64,000 nt of DNA, taken from Apiosordaria backusii. Taxonomy: Eukaryota > Ascomycota > Sordariomycetes > Sordariales > Lasiosphaeriaceae. A program made the translations under genes and the position numbers. This document shows positions 1-11,811 of this stretch, piece by piece. The DNA lies in the NCBI GenBank assembly GCA_030549205.1, contig JAUKTV010000026.1, positions 186,001 through 250,000 on the forward strand, read 5' to 3'. Position 1 is the first letter of the stretch; each line of letters starts with the position of its first letter. Below the pieces are notes generated by a model. It was not told the origin of the DNA. It saw nothing but the letters and a program-made list of their open reading frames with translations, and did no database searches.

Positions 1-892
1 CTGTCGAGAAGAGAATCAGGTCCTCGCTGAGACGGGAAAGATGGGCCATCAGCAAACTCGCCCACTGGAGGATGTCCACAACAAAGTCTCTGTCGGCGAC
101 GCATGCCAAGCTGTTGGGGTGGACCGAAACGAAGCCAAGGTCCTTGGCCATGAACTCGCGGTCAATGCCAAAGGGGTTGCCAGCAAGGGCACCAACACCG
201 AGAGGGCAAGCCGATGTCCTCTCCTGCACACCCTTCAGGCGGTTGAGATCGCCAATGAGGAAGGTGGCGTGTGACAGGAGCCAGTGGGAGAAGCGCACTG
301 GCTGGGCGCGCTGAAGATGGGTGTACCCTGGCATCAGGACAGGGAGGTACTCCTTGGCCTGAGCGGCCGTGGTTGCGAGGACATCCTTGAGGATAGCAGC
401 TAGCTGATCGAGCTGTTCGCCAGCCCACAAGCGCATATCAACGCCGACCTGCTCGTTTCTGGAGCGGCCAGTGTGCAGCTTGCCAGCAGCCTTGCCAATA
501 ATCTCGCCCAGGCGGCGCTCGTTGGCGGTGTGAATATCCTCGTCCGACTTGACATCAATGACGAACTTGCCCTCGGCCCACTCCTTCTCGACTTGCTGGA
601 GACCGCCGACGATTTCGCTGAGCTCCTCGTCGGTGAGGATGTTGAGCTTGTGGAGGGCCTTGGCGTAGGTAATGGAGCCGTGGATGTCGGCCTTGTAGAG
701 GACCTTGTCGAAGGAGAGCGACTCGTTGAACTGGAACATCAGGTCGTCGATGGCCTCTGTTTGTTCCCCATGGTGTTAGTCATGCCGTCCATTGGCGTGG
801 TCAAACAGCACAACGAGAAGGGATCAAGGGCCAATTGACTTACCAGTAAATCTGCCGCCCCAGAGGAGCGTGGGAGTCTGTGTGGGAGCCAT
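1..892 (-). CDS. ARG4: Argininosuccinate lyase, 5' part (cut by window edge)
   Basis: Cleaves argininosuccinate to arginine and fumarate, the last step of arginine synthesis; the fungal enzyme is cytosolic. The start ATG is at 892-890. Exon 1 (892-844) encodes the family N-terminus with LLWGGRFT. An 87-nt intron (843-757, GTAAGT to ACAG) follows, and exon 2 runs from 756 off the left edge. About 268 codons are present. Visible signatures are HTGRSRNEQ (the HTGRSRN loop), PGYTHLQRAQP with the conserved His, and CPLGVGALAGNPFGIDRE. The C-terminal SSxMPxKxNP signature lies outside the window. A consensus CPC1/GCN4 site stands 146 bp upstream. Identification is firm; only the 3' end is missing. 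Confidence 0.95.
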
Positions 893-1703
893 GGTTTGCT
901 GTGTGTTTGGTGTGATGTTGTTCGTCGCAAATAATGGTCGCAAACCCAAGTGCCGAACGCGGGGAGCAACAGCGCGTCTGCTCTCCACGTGATGATAAGC
1001 GATTGGCGGGTTGCACTGCAATCTCGCTGGGCTTTCGTGAGTCACTGCTAGTGTTCTGTACTGCTCAATTTCCAATCTCGATTTGATCCGCAAGATTTGT
1101 TTCTTTACGGGTTCGTTGGATCCTACGTAACTCCCGTCTCATCGCAGGCTTGTCGTCGAACTGAGCTCATCAGCCATGCCCATGTCTATCGAGGGGTTCA
1201 ATGCACGACTCCACCGCGGGGAGCTCTGAGCAGTGTGTTGGGGAACAAAGTCTTGACTGTTTACTCTGGATATACCAGTATGTGCATACGACTGCGCCTC
1301 TCCAAAACAGAGAGAATAGTTTTCTCAGACCGGTAAATTATGAATGCTACGGAATTTTCATAGGCCAAACTGTTTACTTGTTTGTTGGACAAATAAATAG
1401 ACACAACACAAACACCCTCAAGATCATTTGCTTGGTACCATCCTGTGGATCCCCATGCGTGTAAGTCACAGCTCACAGCTCACAGCACCACGATCGTGTC
1501 TGATTCATTCTAGAAAAGTCACCAGCCGATCGGTATCTATAATCTTGAACAGATAGGCAAACTGTCTATCCCAAGACCTGAAACTTTCTAAAGTAGATAT
1601 CCAACCCGACCATACCCTAACCCTTCTTGTATACAACGCAACTGTATCTCTATCAACAACAACCCCTGATCCCTATATACACGTTTTGTTTCTTATCCAA
1701 TGG
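893..1703. other. Upstream region of argininosuccinate lyase; no gene seen
   Basis: About 0.8 kb between the lyase start and the stop of the next gene on the same strand. It contains an inverted CCAAT box (ATTGG near 1000) and one TGAGTCA site. The short open frames have no recognisable coding character. Confidence 0.6.
1038..1044. promoter_or_regulatory. CPC1/GCN4-type site (TGAGTCA)
   Basis: The exact 7-mer TGAGTCA lies 146-152 bp upstream of the lyase ATG. It is the consensus of the bZIP regulator of fungal cross-pathway (general amino acid) control, CPC1/GCN4/CpcA. Arginine-pathway genes are classical targets, so position and gene agree. Binding is inferred. Confidence 0.6.
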
Positions 1704-3185
1704 TCAAAAAAGCATCTCTATCACTTCATCTGTGTTATTCCTCAAACTCCCATGCCCCCACCCAGGTTTCCCCACGACCATCACACACCCCTTTACCGCC
1801 TCGACCGTTTGCTTTGACAGTTCAAAATCAACCGCCAGATCATCTCTATACGCCATCGCCCTCATCGGTACTGTGTTTTCCTTCAACCTCTCCAAATCAT
1901 ACAATGGCTCCCAATCACCCTTCTTCGCCACCGCATCACCCACTAGCCTAAACTCCTCCGGCATCAAATACGGAAGCACCATCTCCCCTGAGAAAAACAG
2001 CCTCTGTCCTTCTGGGACATACTTCCCCTGCAACCACCCCTTGTATTCCGGGTATCTCTTCCCAACTCTCAGTGCCGACCAATCTGACGCCGTATCCCCA
2101 TTGTTGCAATAAATCGCCTCATGCAGAACCCCATACAGCGGCCGAGAATGCAGCTTGAACCCCTCCAGCTCGGAAAATTCTGTCAGAACCTCCCTCGAAG
2201 GAGGAATCACACTATTCCTCACCAACTGAGCATGCAGCTGCCCTACAAACTCATGCACCGCCTTCAGCCCCGAATCCCCACCGATAAACTTCCTCCCCAG
2301 CGTCAAAAAAGTTTGAGCAGTCAACTTTCGTCCTGAACCATCTGGTAATTCAAACGACAACCCCCTCGAAAGCAAAGTATTGTAAACCTCCCTCACTAAC
2401 ACCACATCCCCAGGATAAAGCTGATAAAACCTCTCATTCGTCCCCCTCATCCTCCCATATAACGCCTCATAAACCTCATCCGGGCTCTTGCACACCACCG
2501 GCGCCAACCCAGCTGTCAAATACACCTTTGCCAGTGACCCAGGAAGAAAAGACAGATAAGTCAACGCCACCCAACCCCCGTAGGACTGCCCCATCAAAGT
2601 CCATTTTAGCCCCCCATCACCATTTGATTGTTGCTGCTGCGGGTGAAAGGGGAATAAGTACTGAGTCAGACACAACCTTATCGCTTCCAAATCCCTCACA
2701 ATGTTATCTTGCCGGAATAACGATAAATACTCAGCCGCCCCGACAATGTCATTTGCTGCATTATACGAGGAGACGGTGGAAGTGTCTATCTTATGGCTCT
2801 GCCCCGTGCCGCGGTAGTCGGCATAGAGGATGACATACCCCTTTTCAACCATGATCTTATTGAACTCCGGCATTCGATCGTGTGGGTTCTTATCTCCCGG
2901 TCCACCACACAAAAACAACAAAATGGGGCTTGCCCGGCAGGCGGTGAACCAATTCTCGAACCTGTCTCGGTGTTTGCTGTCGAAGATGAGCTCGGTATGG
3001 ATGTTTATTTGCTGACCCGAGGGCTTGTGGTGTTCAAGCGGGACTTTGAAGTGGATAGTCCTGATCTTGAACTCCTCATCGTGGTTCGTACAGGACCGGG
3101 GGAACGTGGCAAAGGTGGCGGGTTTAATATTTTCCCATGACGGGCGGGATGAGTTTGTGCTAGTAGCTGATTCGATATACGGCAT
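1704..3185 (-). CDS. Alpha/beta hydrolase, proline iminopeptidase-like (S33)
   Basis: Single-exon frame of 493 aa from the ATG at 3185. It has the S33 layout: oxyanion motif CGGPGDKNP (about residues 93-101), DYRGTGQS, nucleophile elbow GQSYGG with Ser201, an acid in YRDDLAVD (Asp448 or Asp449) and GWGHGS with His478. Proline iminopeptidases release N-terminal proline; the exact substrate cannot be read from sequence. The frame stays open upstream to 3614, but that stretch is Ser/Asp-rich and contains a TATAAA on this strand near 3470, so 3185 is the better start. A start at 3614 would give 636 aa. No signal peptide is evident, so it is probably cytosolic. Confidence 0.85.
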   Translation of the reverse strand: MPYIESATSTNSSRPSWENIKPATFATFPRSCTNHDEEFKIRTIHFKVPLEHHKPSGQQINIHTELIFDSKHRDRFENWFTACRASPILLFLCGGPGDKNPHDRMPEFNKIMVEKGYVILYADYRGTGQSHKIDTSTVSSYNAANDIVGAAEYLSLFRQDNIVRDLEAIRLCLTQYLFPFHPQQQQSNGDGGLKWTLMGQSYGGWVALTYLSFLPGSLAKVYLTAGLAPVVCKSPDEVYEALYGRMRGTNERFYQLYPGDVVLVREVYNTLLSRGLSFELPDGSGRKLTAQTFLTLGRKFIGGDSGLKAVHEFVGQLHAQLVRNSVIPPSREVLTEFSELEGFKLHSRPLYGVLHEAIYCNNGDTASDWSALRVGKRYPEYKGWLQGKYVPEGQRLFFSGEMVLPYLMPEEFRLVGDAVAKKGDWEPLYDLERLKENTVPMRAMAYRDDLAVDFELSKQTVEAVKGCVMVVGKPGWGHGSLRNNTDEVIEMLF

Positions 3186-6163
3186 TGCTGGGGATAGCCT
3201 TGATTTAGGCGGTTCTAGCTCGGTATCGGAGAGGGATATACCAGAGTCACTGTCGTCGTCAGGGGACGGTGCCGTGACCTGAGATAGTGAATGTTTGAGC
3301 TGGAAATCGTCTTCAGACTGTGAGCTGCTGTCGTCCAGGGGCACCTCGCTGCCGTCGTCGGAAGCAATATCAATACTTTGCTCCAAATTCAAACTTGACC
3401 GCTGAGGGGACGGTGATGACGATGATGTAAATGGCGGACTTGGTGTTGTCCTCCACCACCGCCAGCGAACTTTATAGCTCCCCGCCAACTTGGGACGCCC
3501 CGTCCTGTCTTCATTATCCACCACGTTGTCCACAGGATTTTCACCATAGTATTGACCCCCCTTGTGACCTTTGTCCGATCTCTCCTCCCGCGGTGAGTTT
3601 ATGTGGGCCCTCATGGTGCCGTCAAAGAAGTGGAATTCCTAAACTCGGGATAGAGTGGAACCTCGGCTCGAATAGGAGGTTTCGGAACAAAGATATGAAA
3701 TGAAAATAATGGGCCGTCAACAAAGGAGGTCATCAATTGGTATGTATCTCAGACTCGAAGGCGGTAGGTATGCCAGAGTGGTCGAGTCGGACTGTGGCCC
3801 CCAGAGCCCAAAATTACCAACCATCACATGGGGTGAACAAGGTCAAGCAACACCATCGTGACGATGGCTTATGGTGTCGTCTTGTACTCTCAGCCTCGAG
3901 CCTTGTATTACCACTTGCCTCGAGATTGATGTGTCGTCTCGTTGGTGCTGAGTGGCATGGCTCGTCAATTATGTGCAACCGTGCATTGGGTCGTTTGCGA
4001 GGACGGTGGTAAGACGACCACCACACCCACACCCACCCCCTACCTGTACCTGGCCCTGGAGAAGGTGGATGGGACACCTCGCCTCTTCCGGCCATCCGCA
4101 TGACCAACCGGCGAGACACGGGCCATTGTTTTGACCCGATTCAGCAGGACGGAACAGACCGTGGGGCCGGGGTGGACCCGACAGTCGGGACGCCCTGCCT
4201 CGCGTGTTGGTGATAAATACCGGGTAAGCCGGGGTGAGGTCTAGGCTCTAAGCTCTTTCTGGGACCCAATGTGATGGAAACGGTTGCATTGGCACACTCT
4301 ACACAAGATGGGTGCAAAGACCAAGGCGAGGATCACGCCCAAGGCCGACGCCCCAGCCAATTCCTTGGTTGTCTTGCCCACCCGACTGGCGTGGCGTTTT
4401 GGTTTCATGACCCTCTCGGCTCCAAATGTCCGAGCCATCAGCTCTCACATTGGCCTTGACAGACAATTACCGAGGTCTTCCAGTCTGGGGGGCAAGGAAA
4501 AAAGAACCGGGATGGCGGGGAGATCCCTATCTGATGGTTGCCTGGTTCTGGGACGGGAGGTGGAAATGGACCAAACAAATACACCAGATGGTATAGGTAT
4601 GGGCTCAGGTATGACTAGAAAAGCTGTCACAAGACTTGCCGCACGGGAGAGATGCATGCCGTCATGCTAGTACAGTACAGAGGGTGACACAAACTCTTTT
4701 GTCATCCCATTCTTATAGCCGTCGAGGAGTGTAGGAATAAGTCCCGGGGGCTTTTTTGTGCCCCGTCTGTGGTGGCCTGTGTGTATCCATGTATGCCCCT
4801 GTTGAGCGTCATCATTGCCCATCACCAACCTACATCGCTTCTCCAGGGTGGGTAACGGTTTGACCGAGGTGGTAACACAAGATTCACCATCAAGTCACCA
4901 GACCAACACCCAGACCTTGGCCTGCAGGGAGCGAGCTGACAAGAGACGAAGCAGGTGGTGAAAAAGGAGCCTCTGCAAGGTTCAATACCATGGCAATTGG
5001 TCGTGGGTCGTGTTAAGCGAGGTTCCAAACTCCAAAGGCAATTGGGCCAGGCGGCGCGGAGTTCATCTTGTACCACCTCCTTATCTGTCCATGAATGATC
5101 GACGTGTGGCTTGTAACTGAGTAATTGCTTCTCGACATGAATGTGCTGCCGTGCCTCAAGTGGCCGCGCAGCTCACCGCCTGACAAAGACCACTGCATAC
5201 GTGATTCGCGAATGACGGAGAGAGAAAGCCGAGATAACCGGAGGGTGGCGTTGCAAATATTGCTTCACCGCACCAATCCCTTCCCAGGATTGGTACCTGG
5301 ACAACGGGTGGATGTTTCCTATTTTGACCTGGTATCTTCGTTTCGGTTGCTTACCTTTTCTTCCGAGTCCCGAGCGGGCGTACCTGACATGCCTTGGGAA
5401 CCGGGTACTGTACCCCCATGATCTCATCGTACTGTACAACCCCCACACTGGGGGACGGGGGGGCGTTTCTTTTCTTGTCCTGTCGCCGCGTAGAAGTCTG
5501 TTATCTTCTTCGACATATTCCAATCTGATGCCCGAAGTTGCTTTGTTCAACCGCCTGCCCCATCGACACATATCTAGCATCGGCCAACACATGGTGCTAG
5601 TACAACATATTTGAGATTTGTCAACTGCTGTGCTTGTTCTGGAAGAGCACGTGGGTAGGAGTTCATGGAACGTCATGGGCGCCTCGATACGCAAGATGGT
5701 TCGCGTACCAAGTCGAGGTAGAAGAAGAATTGTAATGTGGTCGGTCGGTGGGTTGGTGCAGCTGCTCTGTACAATTTGAGAGATTATGAGATTAGAGAAA
5801 GACGAGTTGATAAGAGTATATTTTCAGGACATACCCCAGCTATGATCAAAAGATTCCCGTTGCCATTGGTAAAGCCCCAGCAAAAACCACAAACTCCGGC
5901 CGTACTCCGCTATGAGGGGGCGTCACACTCCATACATGTACATGCGCATACACAACTTGTTGCCATCTCCAATCTCAAAGGTGGCAAGCAACCCAAAAAG
6001 CCATACCATAAAAGACGTCCACCGACATAAAACCGCCACAAGCCCGACCAATGCCAAACCTCCTACCGGCTCAACCATCGCTTTCGAATGGCAGGCCCAG
6101 AACTAATAAGTAACCAATAACTTTTGCGCCTCAATAACTAGACTTCACCCAAGGAACAACCTC
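3186..6163. other. Long intergenic region; no supported gene
   Basis: Nearly 3 kb. The first 430 bp hold the possible N-terminal extension and promoter of the hydrolase gene. The rest has only short, mutually shadowing frames without motifs, splice patterns or repeats that I can support. A tRNA A-box-like stretch near 3769-3790 has no matching B box. A non-coding RNA cannot be excluded. Confidence 0.5.
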
Positions 6164-7358
6164 TTAAGCGGCAACAGACTCCAGGGTGGCGCCTGTCCCG
6201 GCAAGGTTCGTTTGCTTCGCTTGCGGGTTCTTCTTGTAGTAGTTGTTGATGGCGGACTTGATGGCATCTGATATACAATCAGCATCAGGGCCGGATAGAG
6301 GGGACGGCAAAGAAAACAGAACATACCTTCAGCAAGCATGCTGCAGTGAAGCTTGACCGGTGGAAGGCAGAGCTCCTGGGCAATCTCGGTGTTTTTAACC
6401 TTGGAAGCTTGATCAAGGGTCATGCCGCGGACGAGCTCGGTCAGGTAACTGGAGGAAGCACTGTAACAGGATCAGCATCTAACCCATACAACACAAAATT
6501 TGGCAACGACTGAGAGGGGCTCGAGGGCTGTGGCGACCATGCTAGAGCCGGAGTGGCTCAAAGAGATCTCCGCGGAGTGCTGTCATGGCCGCCTTCACCG
6601 GTTCCCAAAATTCACCGAGGCGGGTAGCATGTTCCAGCGCCACGGCGCGACCGAAGTCGCGATCCCGAAATTAAGCCACTCCAACATCGGCCCGTGGTTT
6701 TGGCGTGATGGCGGCAGACGAAAGTTGGCCGAAATGACGAGCTCCCAATCCAGTCCGTATCTCGACCCTTGCTGTCAAAAGCAAAGCCCCATGCAACCAG
6801 CACAGCCCATCTCGGATTCTCGGACTTGATGACAAACCGGCCCCTAGAAAATGTTGAAAAGAAGAAGAGAGGCGCTTACATGGCAGAACCACACCCGAAA
6901 GTCTTGAACCGAACATCGCTGATGACCTGTGTCTCGGGATCGACCTTGATATGCAGACGCATGACATCACCGCACTGTCCCATCGTTAGAACATTATTTC
7001 CGACAAAAAACATCAAACATATGCAGAAGACAACGTACAGCAGGCGCTCCGACCAAACCCTCACCGACAGACTGGTCCTTCTTGTCTAGTGTGCCGACGT
7101 TTCGGGGGCGCGAGTAATCTGTGTCGCAAGACGGCAAAATGTCAGTATCTCCGAGCCGAGAGCAGGAGGGGAAGGAGAAGGGAGATGTCGCTGGCGGAGA
7201 GAAGAGGAACACTCACGATCAATCACCTTTTCGTGGTACTGGCGTGTCGCAGGGCGGGAAACAATCGGGGCGATCTGGCGGGCAACGGGGATCGCAACGG
7301 GGCGCAAGGACTGGGCGAGGAGACGGCCACCCACCACGCGGGCTGTTCTGGAAAGCAT
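6164..7358 (-). CDS. ISU1: Iron-sulfur cluster assembly scaffold, mitochondrial
   Basis: Scaffold on which the mitochondrial cysteine desulfurase NFS1 builds [2Fe-2S] clusters before HSP70/J-protein-assisted transfer. Five exons with matching phases: 7358-7217, 7118-7039, 6974-6880, 6460-6327 and 6267-6164, giving 184 aa. The N-terminus is Arg/Ala-rich without acids, as expected for a mitochondrial presequence. Then come YSRPRNVG, LVGAPACGD, FGCGSAIASS and LPPVKLHCSMLAED. These supply the three cluster-ligand cysteines and the LPPVK motif that the Ssq1-type HSP70 recognises. The C-terminus ends in GATLESVAA. The gene is divergent from UBP14. Identification is very secure. Confidence 0.95.
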
Positions 7359-8213
7359 GGTGTTGTCTTGTGTGTAGTAGTTGAGTAGTTGATTGACGAT
7401 GTAGTAGGAAGTCTTCGAGATGATAGTGGTCGTCGTGGGATATCAGGGGTTGTTTGTCGTGGTGCAAAGTGTTGTGTCTCTCAAGGTAATTTGGTAGAAA
7501 TCGAGGTTGAAATGCTTTCAAAGAAAATTGATTCGAGAGCGAAGGATGGAAATGCGGGACTTGTCCATGACGACCGAAGGGGCGATTTCCCGCGGCAGAA
7601 GAGTGAAGAGGGTGGCCCAAGCTCCCTTAACACGTCAGAGGCTTATCGCCCAGGATATTGCCACAATCTGTTAGTGCGCCACAGCCAATTCGTCATTCCG
7701 ACGTCGGCTGCAGGTGTCAAGTGGGTACCGCTCTCCACCCCCGCGGAGATAAGATGATCAGATTACGGAGACCGAGCCCGGCCAGCCAATGTTCATCAAA
7801 TCGACGGGATGGTGGTTATGACAAATACCTATTTCGGCACTGTTTGAAGCTATCACAGGATACCCTTCCAAAGTACGTGCTCTGTTGATTGTGACTCATG
7901 TCTTGATTCAGGTTCTTGAGGGTCAGACGTTAACGTCTTAATAACACTGTCTGCTGCTGGTATGTAAACGTTGACAGCCAAAGGCATTTGGCGGGGTAAG
8001 CTGCAGCCCACCAGCCCCAGTAGGGCGGTTGCTGCCCCGCGCCACCCCGCGTCCTCTCTGGCTGCCTGCTTCTCGGTCGTTTGCCTTGTCAGTCAATATC
8101 CCGTCGGCTTCAACCCCAAGCTCCACTCCAGTCTTCAGTTTCAGCTCCAGTGCAACTCCATCGTTGTCTGCGCCTGTCGGGTTGTCTGAGAATAGAAGGA
8201 TACATCAAGGAAG
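7359..8213. promoter_or_regulatory. Divergent promoter region between ISU1 and UBP14
   Basis: The two genes are transcribed away from each other, so these 855 bp must carry both promoters and 5' leaders. The short frames here show no protein signature. The frame upstream of the UBP14 ATG is open back to 8029 but is probably leader. Confidence 0.6.
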
Positions 8214-10685
8214 ATGGCGTGCCCTCACGTCTCATCAGCCAGTCCGTTCTCTCCTCCTCCATGTTCCTGTCTGCCCCTTGTACCTACTAACCAAGCTCTC
8301 AAAACACACACCAGACCTTTCCAAGCCCACTCCATCCGACTCTGTCTATCGCGAAGACTGCACGCAATGCTTTGACTCCATCGACGACCCTGCCGGACTT
8401 GATGTCTGCCTCAAATGCTTCAACGGAGGCTGCGTTGGCGACCGCAAACATGCCAAGCTTCACAGCACCTCTCGTGGCCATCCCTTGGTCCTCAACATCC
8501 GCCGCACCCGCAAGGTGATTGTCCGGGATGAGCCCCCGCTCAAGATGTCCAAGCTTGCCATTGCCGCCGAGACCGAGGCCGATCGATACGAGACCAAGAC
8601 CACCGTTAAGTGCCTAGAATGTGGCATCGATAGCCTGGACAAGGAAGACCCTGCCATCGCCCCGATCGTTGACAGCGTCATGAAGGCAAACACATTCTCC
8701 CGGAAAGAGGAGGTCAAGGCTTGGGAGCAGGAGATGACGAGTTGCGAACACATCTTGATGCTCCAACAAGAACCACCAAAACAGATCGAGTCTCAGGATC
8801 TCGGCCATTGCTCCAAGTGCGACTTGAAGGAGAACCTATGGTTGTGTCTACAGTGCGGTGCTCTGGGCTGCGGTCGGGCTCAGTTTGGTGGTGTTGGCGG
8901 AAACTCTCACGCTCTGGCGCACTCCAAGGAAACGGGCCATGGAGTTGCCGTCAAGCTTGGCTCCATCACCCCTGAGGGGACCGCCGATGTGTACTGTTAC
9001 ACGTGCGACGAGGAACGCGTGGATGAGGATCTCGGAGCCCACCTGGCCAACTGGGGCATCATTCTTTCAGAGCGCCAGAAGACGGAGAAGAGCTTGACCG
9101 AGATGCAAATCGAGCAAAACCTACGATGGGAGTTCTCCATGACAACAGAAGACGGCAAGGAGCTTACCCCCCAGTTCGGCCCCGGCTTGACTGGCCTGAA
9201 GAATCTGGGAAACAGTTGTTATCTGGCCAGTATTGTTCAGTGTCTGTTTGATATACCCGCTTTCCAGGAGCGGTACGGTACCGGTGTTGAGCCTCTTCCC
9301 GACGTGCTGGACCCTGCCCAAGACCTCGAGACCCAACTGCGCAAAATCGCCGATGGCCTTTTGTCAGGGCGATACTCCAAACCGGACTCGGACGTCACCG
9401 TCTCAGAACATTCGCCCGAGGTTCGTCACCAAAAAGGCCTTCAGCCGTCGATGCTCAAGCACCTTATCGGTCGTGGCCACGCCGAATTCTCCACGATGCG
9501 CCAGCAAGATGCGTTCGAGCTCTTGCAGCATTTGGTCAAGCTCATCACCCGGTCCAAGCACCCGTCAGGCCTCCCCGACCCTACCCAATCCATGCGCTTT
9601 GTTCTTGAGCAACGTCTGCAGTGCTTAGACTGCAAAAAGGTTCGCTACAGTTCCAACGAACAAGACAGCATATTTATCGATGTTCCCCTCGAGAAACTTC
9701 CCGCCGCAGAAGGGGAAGAGCCCAAGTACAAGCCAGTGCCGTTGAAGGAGTGTCTTGACAACCTCACGGCTACCGAGACGGTCGAGCTCACCTGCGCCTC
9801 CTGCAGTAGCAAGGACGGGTTTTCCAAGCGCACCCTGTTCAAGACATTCCCCGATGTGCTGGTGGTCAATGCTCGCAAGATGGCCGTTGTCAACTGGGTT
9901 CCTGTAAAAGTGGATGTCCCTGTGCTTGTCGACGACGAGCCCTTTGCTTTGGACAATTACTTGTCCAAGGGGCAGCAGCCAGACGAGGAATCATTGCCAG
10001 AAGACGAGGCCGCTTCGGCAAGCAATGTGCCAGCATTTGTTCCGAATGCCGAGGCGCTCGCCATGCTGGAAGGCGTGGGCTTCCCGCGGGTCCGGTGCGA
10101 GAAGGCGCTGCATGCTACCGGCAACACGGACGCCAACTCGGCTATGGAATGGTTGTTTGCGCACATGGATGATCCGGATATCGACGTTCCTGTTTCTCTC
10201 GGCGGTGATAGCGGAGGTGCTGGCGCGGCTGATCCGGAGAAGTTGGCCATGTTGGAGAGCATGGGTCTTAGCGGGCCACGGGCAGTCAAGGCCCTCAAGG
10301 AGACAAATGGCGATGTTGAGCGTGCTATTGAGTGGCTGTTTAGCCATCCGGATGATGACGGAGCGGTTGAGGAAGAGGAAGCGCCGGCACCGGCTGGTGA
10401 CAAAAAGGAGGCGGGGAGCGCAGAGCTTCCAGCAAACTTCCAGTTGCAGTCCATTGTCTGCCACAAGGGAACTAGTATCCATGCTGGGTGAGTATATTTT
10501 AAAGTTTTTTTCTTTACAAGCGATCCATACTAACAACTCGCGACAGGCATTACGTTGCTTTTATTCGCAAGAAGCTTGGGGACCAGACGTCATGGGTGCT
10601 GTTCAACGACGAAAAGGTGGTCAAAGTGGAGGATGTGGATGAAATGAAGAAGTTTGCCTATGTCTACTTCTTTAAGCGGGTTTAG
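8214..10685 (+). CDS. UBP14: Ubiquitin carboxyl-terminal hydrolase 14 (USP5-like)
   Basis: Disassembles free ubiquitin chains and so recycles ubiquitin for proteasomal degradation. Three exons are proposed: 8214-8241, 8315-10487 and 10547-10685, 779 aa. The short first exon (MACPHVSSA) needs a weak GTCCGT donor, but phase, branch point CTAAC and acceptor fit; the large exon is secure. Domain order is a cryptic zinc finger (CTQC...CLKC), a ZnF-UBP domain (CSKC...CLQCGALGCG...H), the USP Cys box GLKNLGNSCYLAS (Cys311), two UBA domains (ALAMLEGVGF and KLAMLESMGL) and the His box HYVAFIRKK (His735, exon 3). The insertion of two UBAs into the catalytic core is diagnostic of the UBP14/USP5 family. 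Confidence 0.93.
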
Positions 10686-11022
10686 TGGGTTGCAATTTTT
10701 TGTCATTACCCTTGGGATATGACCAAAAGACGATCGAGGAATACGGGACCATGAAACGATGTAGCTCTAGACAAGCGAGGACTGAACAAACGCGCCGAAT
10801 AGGCTTATGCAATAATTTGCTGTATTTTCTTGCTTTCTGACTGCAATAAATGCGCGTGTCTGGTTCAGCATAATAACAAAAAGCCAATGATATTTCCCCC
10901 ATGTTCCCAAAACTCCCAACTCCCTAGCCTTCCTGAGCAGCTTGGGTTCCAAATGCAAGATATAATACACCGTCCTCTCTCTCCAAAACCATCACAAAGC
11001 GAAAGAAAGTGAACACCAAAGC
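10686..11022. other. Short tail-to-tail spacer (UBP14 / MAD2)
   Basis: 337 bp between two convergent stop codons. It presumably holds both 3' UTRs and polyadenylation signals (AATAAA-like CAATAAAT near 10843). No gene is seen. Confidence 0.5.
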
Positions 11023-11811
11023 TCAGTCTGCCAAACGATACGAAACCAGCGTTTCCACCTTGTGGTTGGCGGTGCTGAACCCTCTCAGCTGCACCTTTTC
11101 GGCGTCCTTGATCTCCTTGGCGTCGCTGTCACCCCACTCGACTGGCACCTCGCTGTCGGCATCAGCATACACCAGCACGTTGAAAGTGCAGTTTCCGCTC
11201 AACTGAGGCAAGAACGTAACCGAAGCGGTAATCTGTCGGAAAATAGCCGCAATCTCCTGCTGGATTTCTGCCTCCGTCTTTTCTTTTTCCTTCTCCGTTG
11301 GTGCCGCCCTTTCACCATTCTCATCCCCCGCTGGTGTTGGTTTCGTCGATGATGATTTTGATGATGTTGATTTCTTGAAGATCTGAACGTCAAACTGCCA
11401 CCTTTCGACGTGCTCGCCCGTGTCTTTGTCCGTGATTACGATGACGAGCTTGGAAATCTTTCCGCCGAGCATCCACTTATCGAGCTGGGACATGATTTTC
11501 TTGATGTAGGAGCGAACTTGGTCGTCCGAGGAGACGAGCATGTTGAGGCCGTATTTCTTCACGGCGGAGAAGTCCTCGGCGGGGTAGACGCCTCGTTGGA
11601 AGAGGATGGTGTGGATGGAGTATTGGAACTGTTTTGGAGAGGTGTTAGTTGGGTTCGAGATGACAGCGGGAGATGATGGGGGGAGAAGAAGAAGAGAACG
11701 AACAAATTCGGCGACTAATTTGGCTGAGCCCTTGAGGGAGAGCTTGTGGACTTTGGATTTGTCTTTGTCGCCTGCTCCTGAGGAGGAGGGTTTTTTAGGA
11801 GGAGCGGACAT
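11023..11811 (-). CDS. MAD2: Spindle assembly checkpoint protein, HORMA domain
   Basis: Inhibits Cdc20-APC/C at unattached kinetochores. Two exons, 11811-11704 and 11628-11023, are split by a 75-nt intron (GTTCGT donor, CTAAC branch, AACAG acceptor), giving 237 aa. The HORMA core is clear: LSLKGSAKLVAEFF, YSIHTILFQRGVYP, the KYGLNML segment and C-terminal seatbelt VSYRLAD. It exceeds the roughly 200-aa yeast and animal proteins because of a Ser/Lys-rich N-terminal tail and a 35-residue Ser/Pro/Glu-Lys insertion after WQFDVQIFKK. A meiotic HOP1 or REV7 paralogue is less likely given the compact length and YGLNM motif. Confidence 0.92.
   Translation of the reverse strand: MSAPPKKPSSSGAGDKDKSKVHKLSLKGSAKLVAEFVRSLLLLPPSSPAVISNPTNTSPKQFQYSIHTILFQRGVYPAEDFSAVKKYGLNMLVSSDDQVRSYIKKIMSQLDKWMLGGKISKLVIVITDKDTGEHVERWQFDVQIFKKSTSSKSSSTKPTPAGDENGERAAPTEKEKEKTEAEIQQEIAAIFRQITASVTFLPQLSGNCTFNVLVYADADSEVPVEWGDSDAKEIKDAEKVQLRGFSTANHKVETLVSYRLAD

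Noticed and set aside
3766..3790. tRNA A-box-like sequence (TATGCCAGAGTGG)
   Set aside because: No B box (GTTCGANTC) or pairing acceptor stem follows within tRNA distance; at best a fragment.
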